64,000 nt of DNA from Eurosta solidaginis. Lineage: Eukaryota > Arthropoda > Insecta > Diptera > Tephritidae. The stretch spans positions 269,952,392 to 270,016,391 of the forward strand of contig NC_090323.1 in assembly GCF_040869045.1 (NCBI RefSeq), given 5' to 3'. The number at the start of each line of letters is the position of its first letter. The stretch's first letter is position 1. Under the pieces are notes generated by a model. It searched no databases. It saw only the letters and a program-made list of their open reading frames with translations, and was not told the origin of the DNA. Made by a program: the position numbers and the translations under genes. Of this stretch, positions 46,484 to 57,739 are shown piece by piece.

Positions 46484-46609
46484 ATCAAACTGAGAATCAA
46501 TGTTCTTCTCAAACATTTGAGATTTTTGTTTTCAGTGTTTGTTGGGTATATGATGGCGCATGTATTTTTGTAGGTATGTGTGCATGAATTTAATATGTGA
46601 CTCGGTCTA

Positions 46610-47011
46610 TGAAAAGGTGGCTTATGACTCAAAAAAAATTTTTCCACTTTTTTTCTGGTTTCGATAGTTTTTCAGACGCTCTTTCACGTCGTGAAAACTA
46701 CAAAGTCCTAACTTGCTTAGAAGTATACTAAAAATGTAGAGAAAGAAGAGCACAAATGAAAGACGATGAAGCTTTTGGTTCCTTCGATGCCACTTTGGTG
46801 GCTGGTGAAGCATCCTGAGATTTTTTTGATATCAATTTTTTCGATGGCAATGGAGCCAAAATATCGGTCAGAAAGTGATTTGTGCTTTGCCTTTTGGGCA
46901 TGACTGTTCATAATGCAAAAGAAAAACTACTAAGAAACTGAAGAAATGCATTGTTTATCTTTAACAGCTGTTTCTCGCAATTTCTTTTTTGAGTCATAAG
47001 CCACCTTTTCA
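46610..47011. mobile_element. 402-bp MITE, TA-flanked
   Basis: TGAAAAGGTGGCTTATGACT plus CAAAAAA forms near-perfect terminal inverted repeats of about 27 bp. Both ends are flanked by TA, as for Tc1/mariner-type elements. Similarity extends outward (CGGTC/CGGCC), so longer ends are possible. Minus-strand frames inside (46622-46911) show no transposase motif. Confidence 0.8.
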
Positions 47012-48479
47012 TAGGCCGGATAACATAGCATTTCTCAAATTTTCCAGTCATTACAACTTATGCCATTGTTTACATTTATGCAAAAGTATTTGGTTATTTC
47101 TTGTTGTTGGAGTTGGAGTTTTTCAATTGCAAACGCTGTTGTTGATTGTTGTTTACGATGGCATGGAGTCGTTAAAATATTTTCAATCCTCATCAAGCAA
47201 ACGTCAACAACAATATTAACAACTTAGAAATAAGTACATAAAAGACTAACAACAGGAAGCAACAACAACTACAACTATAGCAAAAAGCTATCATGGCGAT
47301 AATGATCAACTTGATCACTTCTCATTAGTATCTACACACACAAACACGTTAGTATGTATGTATGTATGTATGCGGTGATAGGTATGTGTGATGGGAGCAA
47401 AGCTGCAGCAATTGCACCAAAGCACTTAGAAACCTTAACCAAATCGTAAGTCAACAACACACCGCAGCAACAAAAACAAATGGGTTCCAAGTACAAGATA
47501 CAGTACTCGCGCTCGTTTTCACCACAGCAATCGTTCAACGAAGCCTTCTACAGTTGCAGACACGCACACGCTCGGTACAATAAAAATAAACAATAACAGC
47601 AATAATAATCCAGTAGATAATTGGCGTAAGGAAAAACATTTTGGTGTTGTGCGCCCACTGTGGTGTATCAAAGGTCGTTTTGTTTTAGTTAGGTCTTTGA
47701 GCAAACTTCTGGTTGCACTTTAGACCCTTGCAGCCTGGCAGAGGTTATCCACGACGTCAACTTTTTAGGACACAGACATCGATACGATACTTTACCATAT
47801 AGATCCTTTTGCCATTCGATAACGATATTTTATACGCCATTCTCTTTGGCATAGAATATTTCGACCTCAGTAGCTTATAGCAATCACTCTGCCGTCAGGC
47901 GAAGAATCAACTTTAAGACTATTTGTTGTTTAGTGCATACATTTTTCTTAGTCTCAATATTTTATGAGTTTTCTGTGTACATTTAGAAGGCGAATCCATA
48001 CCAGGTGGTGGCAAAGCGAATTCAACCAATTCGCCGTGCAGAAGAATGTCACGTCAAAGAATTCGTCTTGGTACATTACAAATCAAAAAATTTATTAAGT
48101 ATGAGAATTCATTGCTTAAAAAGATTTTTTTTTATTACGCACAGTTCTCAAATAAAAACTAAAATAAATTAGTTTTGCCCAGATGTAAGCATATGCCCTT
48201 TTAGGAACAAATGATTCAATTGTGATATTCACGAAAGCAAGAGACCTCAAGAAATTTTTTAAATAATAACATGGCCCGAAAATCTCAAAAAGTATCTTCA
48301 CTTTAGAATTACCTTTCATGAATGGGGCTGAACAATAATCCTATCCCTTTCGTAGTCTTCAAATTGTCGGATGTATAAGATAAGAAATATATAGTGAACA
48401 GATGTACATATCTAAACGATTTTTAAAATAAATATAAAATAAAAAATAGGTAGATACTTTGTGTGACGATGCAAAGTTT
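47012..48479. other. Non-coding stretch with (ATGT)n microsatellite
   Basis: A GTAT/ATGT run lies at about 47351-47371. No domain-bearing ORF. Confidence 0.35.
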
Positions 48480-49002
48480 ATTGTTTTTTGTGGTCCGCGT
48501 GTAAAAACTATGACTACGAATCACGTATGTCAACAATATATGACGTAAACGTAACTATTTGATGAAATTTGATGAATTTTGAAGCTTCTAGCCGTAAAGA
48601 AGGGGCAAAAATGACAGTTTATATGGGGTATATAATTTATATGTGCAATATACGAAAGTATATGGTGAAGTTTGAAGCTTCAATCTGTTAAATTGAGGAA
48701 GATATGACAAACATCCTCTTTTTCTGAAAATCGGTTGTATGAAGGATATATGTATGCTATAGTGGTCCGATCCAGCCGGTTCCGACAAATGTCTAATCGG
48801 ACACCCGCTCACCAAATTTTATCAAGATATCTCAATAATTGAGGGACTAGTTTGCATACAAACAGACAGACGGACAGACGGACATGGCTAAATCAACTCA
48901 GCTCTTCATCCTGATTATTTCGGTATACTTAAGGACTTACAGTTTTAGGTTTCGTGACGAAATTAATATAGCATTTCATTTTCATGAAAGGTATAAAAAG
49001 TA
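48480..49002 (+). repeat. Interspersed repeat remnant with AGACGGACAGACGGAC signature
   Basis: It contains GTTTGAAGCTTCAATCTG, GTCCGATCCAGCCGGTTCCG, the run CAGACAGACGGACAGACGG and ATGGCTAAATC, ending TTTTCATGAAAGGTATAAAA. This order is familiar from non-autonomous fly repeats, but I cannot name the family and found no clean borders. Confidence 0.5.
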
Positions 49003-50165
49003 AACAATGGCCCGTAATCATAGTCGCTGACTAAAATACTCTTCAGTTAAAATCTTGCCTAAATTAAAAAAGGGATTTAAAATGTTGATCTGTCATAGAC
49101 ATATTAAACACAGTTTTCAGCTAAAATAAACATGGGCAGGGTATCCGCATGAACAAAAGGCATTGATTGGAGTTATAAAGAAATTGTTTAGAAGTTTTGA
49201 AAGTTCGCCCTGTTCCTTACAACCGTGGTTACTTCACTCCACGTATAAAAAATAGTAATTTTTTACTTGACAAAAACTCTTAATATACCACAAAAATTGT
49301 GAAAGGAGTACCTGAAAACGCGTTTTTATCATAATTCGGTGGCGGATAATTATCATTCAATTATATTTAAAAGTTATTAGCAATCGTTTTGTAAAAATTC
49401 GCTGTTTTTTATCAGCCGTCAATTTAAAATTGAGTGAACAATCTATAAATTGAACATGAACATATTTATTTAAAGAAAATTTACTTAATTTCGTTCTTAA
49501 AAAATTATATAAATCTCGCAACATAAACGAATAGGTAGGTAAAGCGGATTCGGGCTCCTTAAAGCAAAGGAAGTAACAAGGCGATTCACTCATACATTCG
49601 TGTTCATGTTGAATAGTTTATATAGATTGTAATACTGTTTTCACACAGAGGCTTATTGAATAATAAAGGCAGTTTTCTACATTAAGACGCTTATTGAGCT
49701 CAATCTTCCCTACAAAATTCGAATCTATAATTGTTTCATTAGTGACTAATCGAATGCCTAATGAAGTCAAAAGCACAATGCAACTCTGTTGAGAGCGTTC
49801 AGTTTCTTATTTTTTGGTGTGTATAGTGCTTAAAAATGCCATTTGTCAAAGTAAATGTCATTGTCTGTCATATAGCATTGCAATTTTATTCGCTTGGCAT
49901 TTCATCCTTCATACTAATCGAGCAGTTACTTATGTGTGAAAGCAAAAAATTTACGATTTCATTAGAAGGTGAAATGAGATCATTAAGTTTCTATTTTAAA
50001 ACAGTATAAGAATGTTGTAAAGAAAAGTTTTTTCCATTAAGACAGATGTGACGGCCAAAATGATGCAAACCTTAAATGTTAAGTGGCCCTAACTAAGTAT
50101 GCAGGACATTCAATGATAATCAGGTTAAATCAAATTTAGGTTTGTCTGCGCAAATTCAGCATATA
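49003..50165. other. Non-coding stretch
   Basis: AT-rich. A minus frame at 49357-49593 lacks a domain. Confidence 0.3.
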
Positions 50166-50417
50166 TCATATATGTAATACTCCTATATTGCTACAAAAGG
50201 CTAGGTACATTCCCAAACATCAGAGTGCCGATATATTGCTGTTTAAACGTTTTTGTTTTTGTATTCAATAATCGAATGTACCTAAATTTAAATTTTTTCT
50301 TGTCACACTTATGCTGCTACAATGGCAAACATTTTATAGGATGTCTTGTTTTGATTTCGAATTCAAAACACATTGCGAGCATTTTCTATTAGAAATATAG
50401 GAGTATTACATATATGA
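50166..50417. mobile_element. 252-bp MITE
   Basis: Perfect 24-bp terminal inverted repeats made of TCATATATGTAATACTCC followed by TATATT occur at 50166-50189 and, as complement, at 50394-50417. Exact borders and duplication are ambiguous because the flanks are AT-rich. No coding capacity. Confidence 0.8.
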
Positions 50418-51938
50418 CATAAATAAAGGCAGTTTAGTATAGTTTTCCATAGGAAAGAAGTGACCTAGAATGTTGAGCCACTGTACATGGACCTGCAAAG
50501 TGTAAGTCCCTTTTATATTACAAAATCATTGAACTCAAGTCGATCGTGACATAAACTAAAAGGGTGATAAAGGAGGGAAGTAGTACAACAGCGCCCGTGC
50601 CGTACCAAGCAGTTCTTAAAATTTGTGTTGCATTCCGTGTTTTATATCACGCTTCTTTTAAGAGGAATTGGCAAATGTAAAGAGGAATAGAATACACAAA
50701 AGGAAATGCCAGCAGAATTGAATTCAAGAATTCTGTAATATAATTCAATAATTAGAAGTCGGAAATAAGAAATTGTTCTCTTATTAATAGATATTCACAA
50801 AAAACCGAATAATTACTCTCAAATGGCGACGAAACTGGTGAAAATTTTATCAGCGCAAAAGGCCTTTTTAGTTAATTATTTTCTGTGTACAACAATATCA
50901 CCAAAATTACATCAACCACATGAAAGTCTTAAAGTTTTTTTTTTTTTTTATTATATTAATTTGTTGTCTTCAAGACCAAGTTTATTATTTTTGTAAAATG
51001 TATATTTTTACAAGTTATATTATATTAAGTTATTATACATAGAAAACGAGTAAATTAGAAAGAACAAAGTTCATAGACCGTATAGCCGACTATTATTTTT
51101 GCAAAAATATCTTGACAGAGTAAAAGTATTACTTTACCGCCTTCGGATTATTGCTTCCGAAATTAAAACGCGTCATTTGACACCTCTCCCGAAATTTTTT
51201 TGACATGTATTAAAAATCGACGCCTGTGGTGAATAATTCCTTCCATTGAATATTTATTTCTAAATTTAATGCCAAAATCAGTATAGGATGCTACTTTTTC
51301 CTCAAAAGATACTAAAATATCAAAACTCACAAATATCTATGAATGTCTATAGTCTTAATTAAAAATTTCGCATATGTGGAGCCAAGTAACCATCGCACAT
51401 TTTAAAATTGTGTAATTTTCGTCACAAACATATTAATACGCATTCTGGGTATAATAAGTTAGTTCCTGACGTATATTTGCTTGTCGGGGAAGTATTCACT
51501 TCCATTTAGGATCATAGCGTTTAAATAGCAAATTGTTTAATTTCTCGCAACTTTTGACAGCAGACCACCAATTTAAAACCTATTCTAAAAAATTAAAATC
51601 GCGCTCATGTCATTTTAAATTTAAAATACTTTTTTAGAGATAGAATAGTGTTTAAGTGGACTATAACAGACTTGAAATGATATTTAATTTAGAACCATGT
51701 TTAAACCAATAAAACTCTATTTTATTTCGACTATGACTACGGGCCAATAACTTCAAAACTTTAATTAGCACTTAGATTGCATTACTAAAGCGCTAATTTG
51801 CGCTATAAATTTAGAACCGATACTTTGAGTATCGAGTCTTTTTGACTCGATAATATCGGGTACCCGATACCTGTAATGAGTACCGTATCGATACTTTATA
51901 TTTGATGTCATGTCCCTCGAAAATTTGAAACGTATGTA
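50418..51938. other. Non-coding stretch
   Basis: AT-rich. Contains a poly-T run near 50935 and a patch of GATACC/GTATCG motifs at 51820-51895. No ORF of note. Confidence 0.35.
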
Positions 51939-51941
51939 TCA

Positions 51942-53337
51942 AGCTGCTGGCAAAGTTGACATAGTCATAACGCCATTGTCATAACCATATTTATACTTAA
52001 CCATATATATTTTCATCGATTATTGATACCATAACCATAAACACCTGAGAGCTGCGGCCATTAAAAAAGCGAAGTTTTTGTTTACATTAACAATTGCTAT
52101 TGGTGTTTGAAATTGAGTTATATTTTGTAATTTTATAATGAAATTAACAATGTGACAATAAAATAATAAATTTTACTGATTTGTTGTCAATTTGGGCTTG
52201 CATGACGATTTCGGTGCAACGTTGTATGACCACCGCCCGTTTCGATTTGTTCAGGTTTGAAAGGGCAGAGCACATTATCAAACCAAATCCGCTTATTTCT
52301 GCACTATAATTCTCACGTTCGGCCCTACGTGCCCATACATCCTTGAAAGTTTTACCGTTTCCATGATTTCGGTGTCCAAGTCTTCACGCTGTACTGCTGT
52401 GCGTTTTCGTCCGCGTGTTGCCGATGGCTCAGACTGCAATTGTGGAGTCGGTGGTGACTCAGCAAGTGGCGTTGGTGATGGTTGAGCAAGGGGCAATGGT
52501 GACGGTTGCGCTGAAGGAATAGAATAGGATTACGAAAGTAACATATCCAAATTATTCTCTGAAGTATAGTTTGATTCGCAAACTGTAGCACTCTCAATAG
52601 TTTTGTCTAAAATTTGAGAGCTCTGCCGCATCCTGTTGAAATAGACAACTTGTTGGTAAACATTACATATTAAGTCAATCAGTTATACTCACGGGCGAGG
52701 TACTATATGCGCTCTTAAAAACTGCAGGCTTCTAATAGTGCCCAGTGCCTTCCAATAGACGCACCGCTTTCTGACGTGTACTTCGTCTGGCGAATTTCTT
52801 TCGAAAAGCGTTCTCTCAGATTTCCCCATCGCTTTATTGCTACGGATGCTATTGCAAGGGTTGATATATGCATTAATGCTGTGTATAAATATGTATAATT
52901 ACAAATTTACGTTGATAAATAGATACTTACCATCAACTCCTAATTCCGCGGACAATTCTTTCCACACGGCATTCTTTTTGGATTGATCCTTGAAATCTTT
53001 ATTCGCCTTATCATAAAGGCACGGCAAATCGCGCACCAACTCTATTAGTTTCAAATCATCCATAACTTCTTTACAAATAAATAAAAGCAATTAACTAAAG
53101 TATATATGTATGCACAGACAAAAATTATAGCGCAAACAAAATTATAAAAAAAATTGCGAATTAGCAATCAGGTGTTTATGGATATGGTAAAAAACCAAAA
53201 CCCAATTGGTTGGCTATGGTATGGTTATGGCAAGGGCGTTATGGTATGGCACCATTGACCAGTTACATTGATTTCCATAAGATAGGTTGGATCAGCTGTT
53301 TTATATGGATACGGATATGTCAACTTTGCCTGGCCCT
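51942..53337 (-). mobile_element. 1.4-kb PIF/Harbinger-like element carrying only a MADF gene
   Basis: The inverted ends share GGCAAAGTTGACATA (51949-51963 and complement at 53316-53330), then after a length difference CATAACGCC.TTG.CATAAC and CCATAAACACCTGA. The inverted regions cover about 110 bp (left) and 170 bp (right). A possible TCA duplication lies at 51939-51941 and 53338-53340, close to the 3-bp duplications of PIF/Harbinger. The only gene inside is the MADF protein. Fly PIF elements are known to encode a transposase and a separate MADF protein, and here the transposase is absent. Confidence 0.65.
52144..53063 (-). pseudogene. MADF/BESS-type protein gene, three exons, damaged
   Basis: Exon 1 (53063-52931) starts MDDLKLIELVRDLPCLYDK and ends at the donor GATG|GTAAGT. 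Exon 2 (52848-52693) supplies ASVAIKRWGNLRERFSKEI and HWALLEACSF and ends at CCC|GTGAGT. Exon 3 opens at the acceptor TTTCAACAG|GATGCG (52632), passes a Pro/Ser/Thr-rich linker (SPLPLAQPSPTPLAE) and a basic RGRKR patch, and ends in a BESS-like helix (GFGLIMCSALSNLNK, QRCTEIVMQAQID) near 52150. Lesions are one base short in a T run near 52733, a TAA at 52530-52532 and a frameshift near 52340. MADF domains bind DNA and BESS mediates protein contacts. It is probably the accessory protein of a PIF element. Confidence 0.75.
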
Positions 53338-53340
53338 TCA

Positions 53341-55259
53341 AATCCTACAATCTTTTCCAGCGCGGTTACATCAGCATCTGCAGACCCTGTTCAAATGCAC
53401 GTCCAGGTTCTCTTCGCGTCGTTATTTTTATAGGGAGATGTGCTATTAATGCAGAATCGGTATACCTGCGTTTGGGGAAAATTTATGTTCGAGCGGCCTT
53501 GCTGATTCAATTCTCCAGCATAGAACCTTTTCGCCGTTATATGAACTGGTAACGATTATCGAGTACATAATACTCCGATAACAAATCGGTAAGGTTCTGA
53601 ATAAGGCCGTAAAGTGAAAATCAGTGTGAGATACGTATGGGTATATTTACTAATAGCCTTTACAAAAATCGTTGATGCGCTCTTCTGGAATAAATCAGTA
53701 CTAATTTAAATTTCTCAAAATTTTCACTGGGATTAAACCAGCAACAGCAACGAGTATATCAACCACAAAATTAAACAACTCGCTCCTCAGTTTGGCAAAT
53801 ATTTATAAACAGCTGCTGTAGAGCAGCTAGAACTGGCTCAAACTTACTATCTACTACGAGTACGTACTACTTGCTGCAGCTGATACATACACATATGAAC
53901 ATAAAAATTAACACGACAACAACAGCAATAATGAAAGCAATAAACACAACCAGCAGCGTCGATGAACGACGAGTTTGGGGTGAATGAACGAACCATAAAT
54001 GAAGGCAATGCGCCAATTCTGAGGTTCCCGCCAATTTTGTGCTATTTTCTTGATGATTTTTGTATTGGTGAACTGTACAGATAGAACGCATGTATATACG
54101 TTCATATCTATATAAATACATCCATACATGTGTATAGGGCACTTTCAGCTTTGTGTTTTGTACGCATACAGCAATTGCCGCAGTAAAGTAAACAACATCA
54201 GTAGTACTCAGCCTACGATGTATTCTTGTTCCTACATACATACATACAAACATTGGAAAGCCCTTCGCAGACCCACCACTGTCAGCGAAAGCTACATATA
54301 TGCATACGTATGGAGATAGATATGCGGTCAGTGCTGCCATCGTGTTATTTATTGAAAAAGTGTTTTAATAGTTTCGGATGAACAAATAAGCACGGGAATG
54401 TCGACGTTAAGCATACAAAGTTTATTTTGTCACTAAAGAGAGAAGGCGGCAAAGGAAATGAGAAACGCTGATGTAAAGCGACTATTTCGCACTACAGTTT
54501 TAATGACTATTTCCGAACCGGTGCTTATCGGATGCACCATAGTACAGGTCTACAAGTAGGATATGTAGCAGAACGCACATACACAGCCACGCTCACCTGA
54601 TAAAATGCTTGTTCTCGTTCGTTTTTTTTGTGGAAGCTATTTGGCACTGTTGTACTTCTTAGGTCGAAGAAAAGTGTAGTAGCAGCTAACAAAAACTGCG
54701 TAAAATTTTTATTGTAAAATTACAAAGAAATATCCTTATTTACTTTCAAACGAGCACTTAATTACATCTCTCTTTAAAATCCATATGTTTTGGACAATTT
54801 TAATTCACAAATTGTGATACTTTATTACCGGAGACGATTGCTAAAACATGACAAAAACCGTTGGGGGAAGTATTAATAGACGCGTTTTTGCCTCGCTTCC
54901 AATAATTCGAATACTTTTTCGGCTTTGAACTATTGTTAACAGGACAAAACGCGTCTTTTCATTTCTCTTTCTACATTTTTGGACGGGTTATTGCAGTCGA
55001 CCTCGGTTTCAAACTGTTTTCGCGGAGAACTTTTGAAGGGGCAGAAAAACTTAGCATCCGTGTTTGTATTCTTAATACTGATATAACTACGCGTCCTCAG
55101 ATACCCCAATTTAAGACTTTTGTATAATTTTCTGTAGGACCCATATAGGCGCACTAGATTTTCATACTAAATTCGTTCAAAAAAATTTACCATCACAGCA
55201 ACCCATAACTGATATTCCGCTCCCTTTTTTGTTTCTCTGCGTCGCTTTCCACGACAGCA
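53341..55259. other. Non-coding stretch with simple repeats
   Basis: A small TTATCGA-like patch lies at 53545-53600. CATA-type microsatellite sequence (for example 54233-54250) opens long frames on the minus strand (53867-54340), which I do not accept as a gene. Confidence 0.35.
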
Positions 55260-55269
55260 ACCCCGGTAA

Positions 55270-55359
55270 TTTTGACACTTCGTTCAGTGTCAAACGCATG
55301 TTCCACGCAGGTTCCACTGAGTTCCACAATAGTTTGACACTGACCGAAGTGTCAAACGG
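55270..55359. repeat. Inverted pair of TTTGACACT palindromes
   Basis: TTTGACACTTCGTTCAGTGT (55270 on) and TTTGACACTGACCGAAGTGT (55333 on) are inverted copies of each other, and each is itself an imperfect palindrome TTTGACACT...AGTGTCAAA. The spacer holds two GTTCCAC units. It could be a tiny MITE or a protein-binding array. Confidence 0.6.
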
Positions 55360-55619
55360 CAGTGTGTTAGAAAGAGAAAGGAATTGTTTCCCTCTCATAC
55401 ATATCATACTTGTAAACCTGTACTATGGGATGCACAGCGGGACATTTGGTAGCCATACTTGTACCAACAATGCGTAAAGCAGTAAAATCAAATTCAGCGA
55501 ATATTTAGAAAGCGTTCTAAAGATCTGAAAAGAGGGGCTATTGGCATTATGCAGTGCATTGCAATGTTAAAATGTCAGTTGATGACATAGAAATGGAACA
55601 AGTCATCATCATTAATTCG

Positions 55620-56190
55620 CACTTAGCCGCCTAAGCGATTTTGGCCGTTTCGTAACAAGTCATACCAGCTGTCTCTGATTCGTCATTACTGACGCCAATT
55701 AAGAGTACCAAGGGACGTCCAGTCTTCCTCCTCATGCAACTTTCTACTCTCGATTGTAATACTTTTTTGGCCAGATATTCTTCCTTCATTCGCAAAAAAA
55801 TGATTTTATTCGCTACACTACCTCCATATCTACATAAATCTCATCATTGTACCTGCTTCGACTCTCGCCGTCGGCAGCACGACAAAACCATACATCTTTC
55901 GGAGAACTTTTTTCTCGAGCCCTCCAAGGACTCGTATGATGGGCTACTTGTTAGTTATTCTCCATTTAATCTAATATAATATAATCTGGCATTGGTTTCG
56001 CTATTAATGCGAGCTCCCAGACTAACGAAGTATTTTACAGTCTCGCATTTAGATCAGTCAACAGTGTCGTGGTAGTTCGCCTTGTCCTCAGTTACTGCAA
56101 GACCCGTTTTGCCCCTTTATCTAATCCAGAGAAGACAGACTTATGGCGCGTTTAAATATCATCAGCATATGCCCTTATAATTTATTGGGC
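55620..56190 (-). pseudogene. RTE-like LINE remnant (RT motif C and C-terminus)
   Basis: On the minus strand: AYADDI (about 56160-56178), then AVTEDK-like, VKYF.SLGARINSETNA and EKKVLRKMYG in different frames, ending with sequence related to RRGRP..LNWRQ near 55690-55740. The order matches 34001-34840. It is heavily decayed. Confidence 0.55.
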
Positions 56191-57739
56191 GGTTAATTTT
56201 TGCTGCCATAATTATCTCAGGTTTAGGTTGAAGAATTCGTGCGAAAGAAAGTCGCTTGTTTGGAGCTTAGTTTGGTATCGAATGGCTCCAAGAAGTCCCT
56301 TTTTTGTTAATTTTATTTACAACCCATGTCATAACGATGTTCCGTATTTCATAAAGTGCTCCTGGCAACCCTGTTCATACCCAACCACTAAAATTGCAGC
56401 TAAAGCTACGATTATGGCAAATCGCCCTGTTTCTTTATTAATCACATATCTAAAAATGAGAAACTTTTGGGAAATCGATGAAAACTAACAAAGTATCTTG
56501 CGTTACACGCAAAATTTAGATAACTGAAGGAGCTCCAAAACGTAACGATAATATTTTATCTGGGCCCGTATCGTGTTATGTGATCTGTGATTAATATCAA
56601 CTTCTTAAATAACAAAAGCTCGTGATTGATGAATCGGATTTTTGACATACATATGTGAACTAGTGACCATCATTCATAATGTATTATCACTTTCATATTT
56701 AACGTTCGAGTGAAATCAGTTTTTGATGAGTACACGATACGGGCTTCATGAGTGCGAGCATTCACATAAAAGTTGCGATTTTCTCACAAAAATGTAGTTA
56801 CGTGATTAACGCAGAAAAGGGACGAAATGTTGTATGAAACCCATCAACCACCTGCCCGCTAGTCATCCATGCATATGTATGTGGCTGCTTCCAACTGTGT
56901 GGTGTTTATGATGTCGCAAAGCTGTTGCTGATGGTGCGTCAGCAACAAAACAAACCACATTCACACATGTAAAATGCTTACGTGCTTGCATACGTGTGCA
57001 CCTAAGATATATACCCCGCAGTCAAATATTGACACAGGATGATGACGACTTCGAAACGACCTAATTCTGAAGAAACTCCCTGGGTAAAACGCAGCATCCT
57101 CCAGGCCAATTTTGAGCATTGTCGTGGTAAAGTAATATTCTTTTATAAAAACGGAGTATTATTACTGCGAAGCTCTTTCAAAGTAGTTTTGGCAACTTCG
57201 AGTTCGTTCTTTCCATTCAAAATGTTGTTTCTTTCCGACGCCGGCCTTGTCATTCGGTATTCCGCTGTAGGCTATATACCACATTTCTAAATAATCTTAT
57301 TTATGTCGAACGGGTGTAAAGCATTTTTCCAGCTCTGTGCTTTGCTGCCCATATTCTGTCTGCATTTACGTTTTTTATTGCCTTTGTGTCTGCACCATTG
57401 TTTGTTTACCAACACACTCCCTCGTCTACGGCACTATGCCAGGCATTCCACTTCCACAACGCCAAAGAAAAAATACCCGCCTTTTTCGTGAAGCCACGCG
57501 AAAAACAACGCAAAACAAATTTGGTAAAAAGAAAACAAAGAGAATTTGGCCGAAGAATTGTTGGGGGAGGAATATAGTGGAAATTGCTTACATCGTAGGT
57601 GGAAGTACAATAATGCAGATGCATTTGAATAAGATCTGGGTTCCAGATTGATACTTTTTTTAAAGAAACACGAAGTGAAATCTCGCCGGAACAATGCAGT
57701 AATGCTGTCTAGGGGACTTCAATACTGAAATGCCTTTGT
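56191..57739. other. Non-coding stretch
   Basis: Frames at 56228-56488, 57039-57290 and 57303-57651 have no recognisable domain and overlap each other on several frames. One small MITE lies inside (56564-56744). Confidence 0.35.
56564..56744. mobile_element. 181-bp MITE
   Basis: The ends GCCCGTATCGTGT and its complement ACACGATACGGGC are perfect 13-bp inverted repeats. The interior shows weaker complementarity. No clear target duplication. Confidence 0.6.

Larger units (their letters stand above)
45478..46546. mobile_element. 1.07-kb inverted-repeat element with internal 142-bp tandem repeats
   Basis: The ends are CCCAACAAGCA on the left and the complement of CCCAACAAACA on the right, with TATA on both sides (45474-45477, 46547-46550; a TA duplication is also possible). 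The interior has roughly 142-bp units starting CTCAAA(C/T)(C/T)ATTCTCAA at 45893 and 46035. It contains a nested full SINE and a SINE head fragment, so it is older than those. No transposase is seen. Confidence 0.65.

Noticed and set aside
46622..46911. Possible transposase fragment inside the 46610-47011 MITE
   Set aside because: The frames are Lys/Ser-rich with no DDE or helix-turn-helix motif, and they stop within the element.
53867..54340. 157-codon minus-strand frame with a hydrophobic C-terminal segment, the longest frame not tied to a mobile element
   Set aside because: Much of it is read through CATA-type microsatellite sequence giving Tyr/Met/Val runs. No domain, no splice context, and a second frame is open in the same place.
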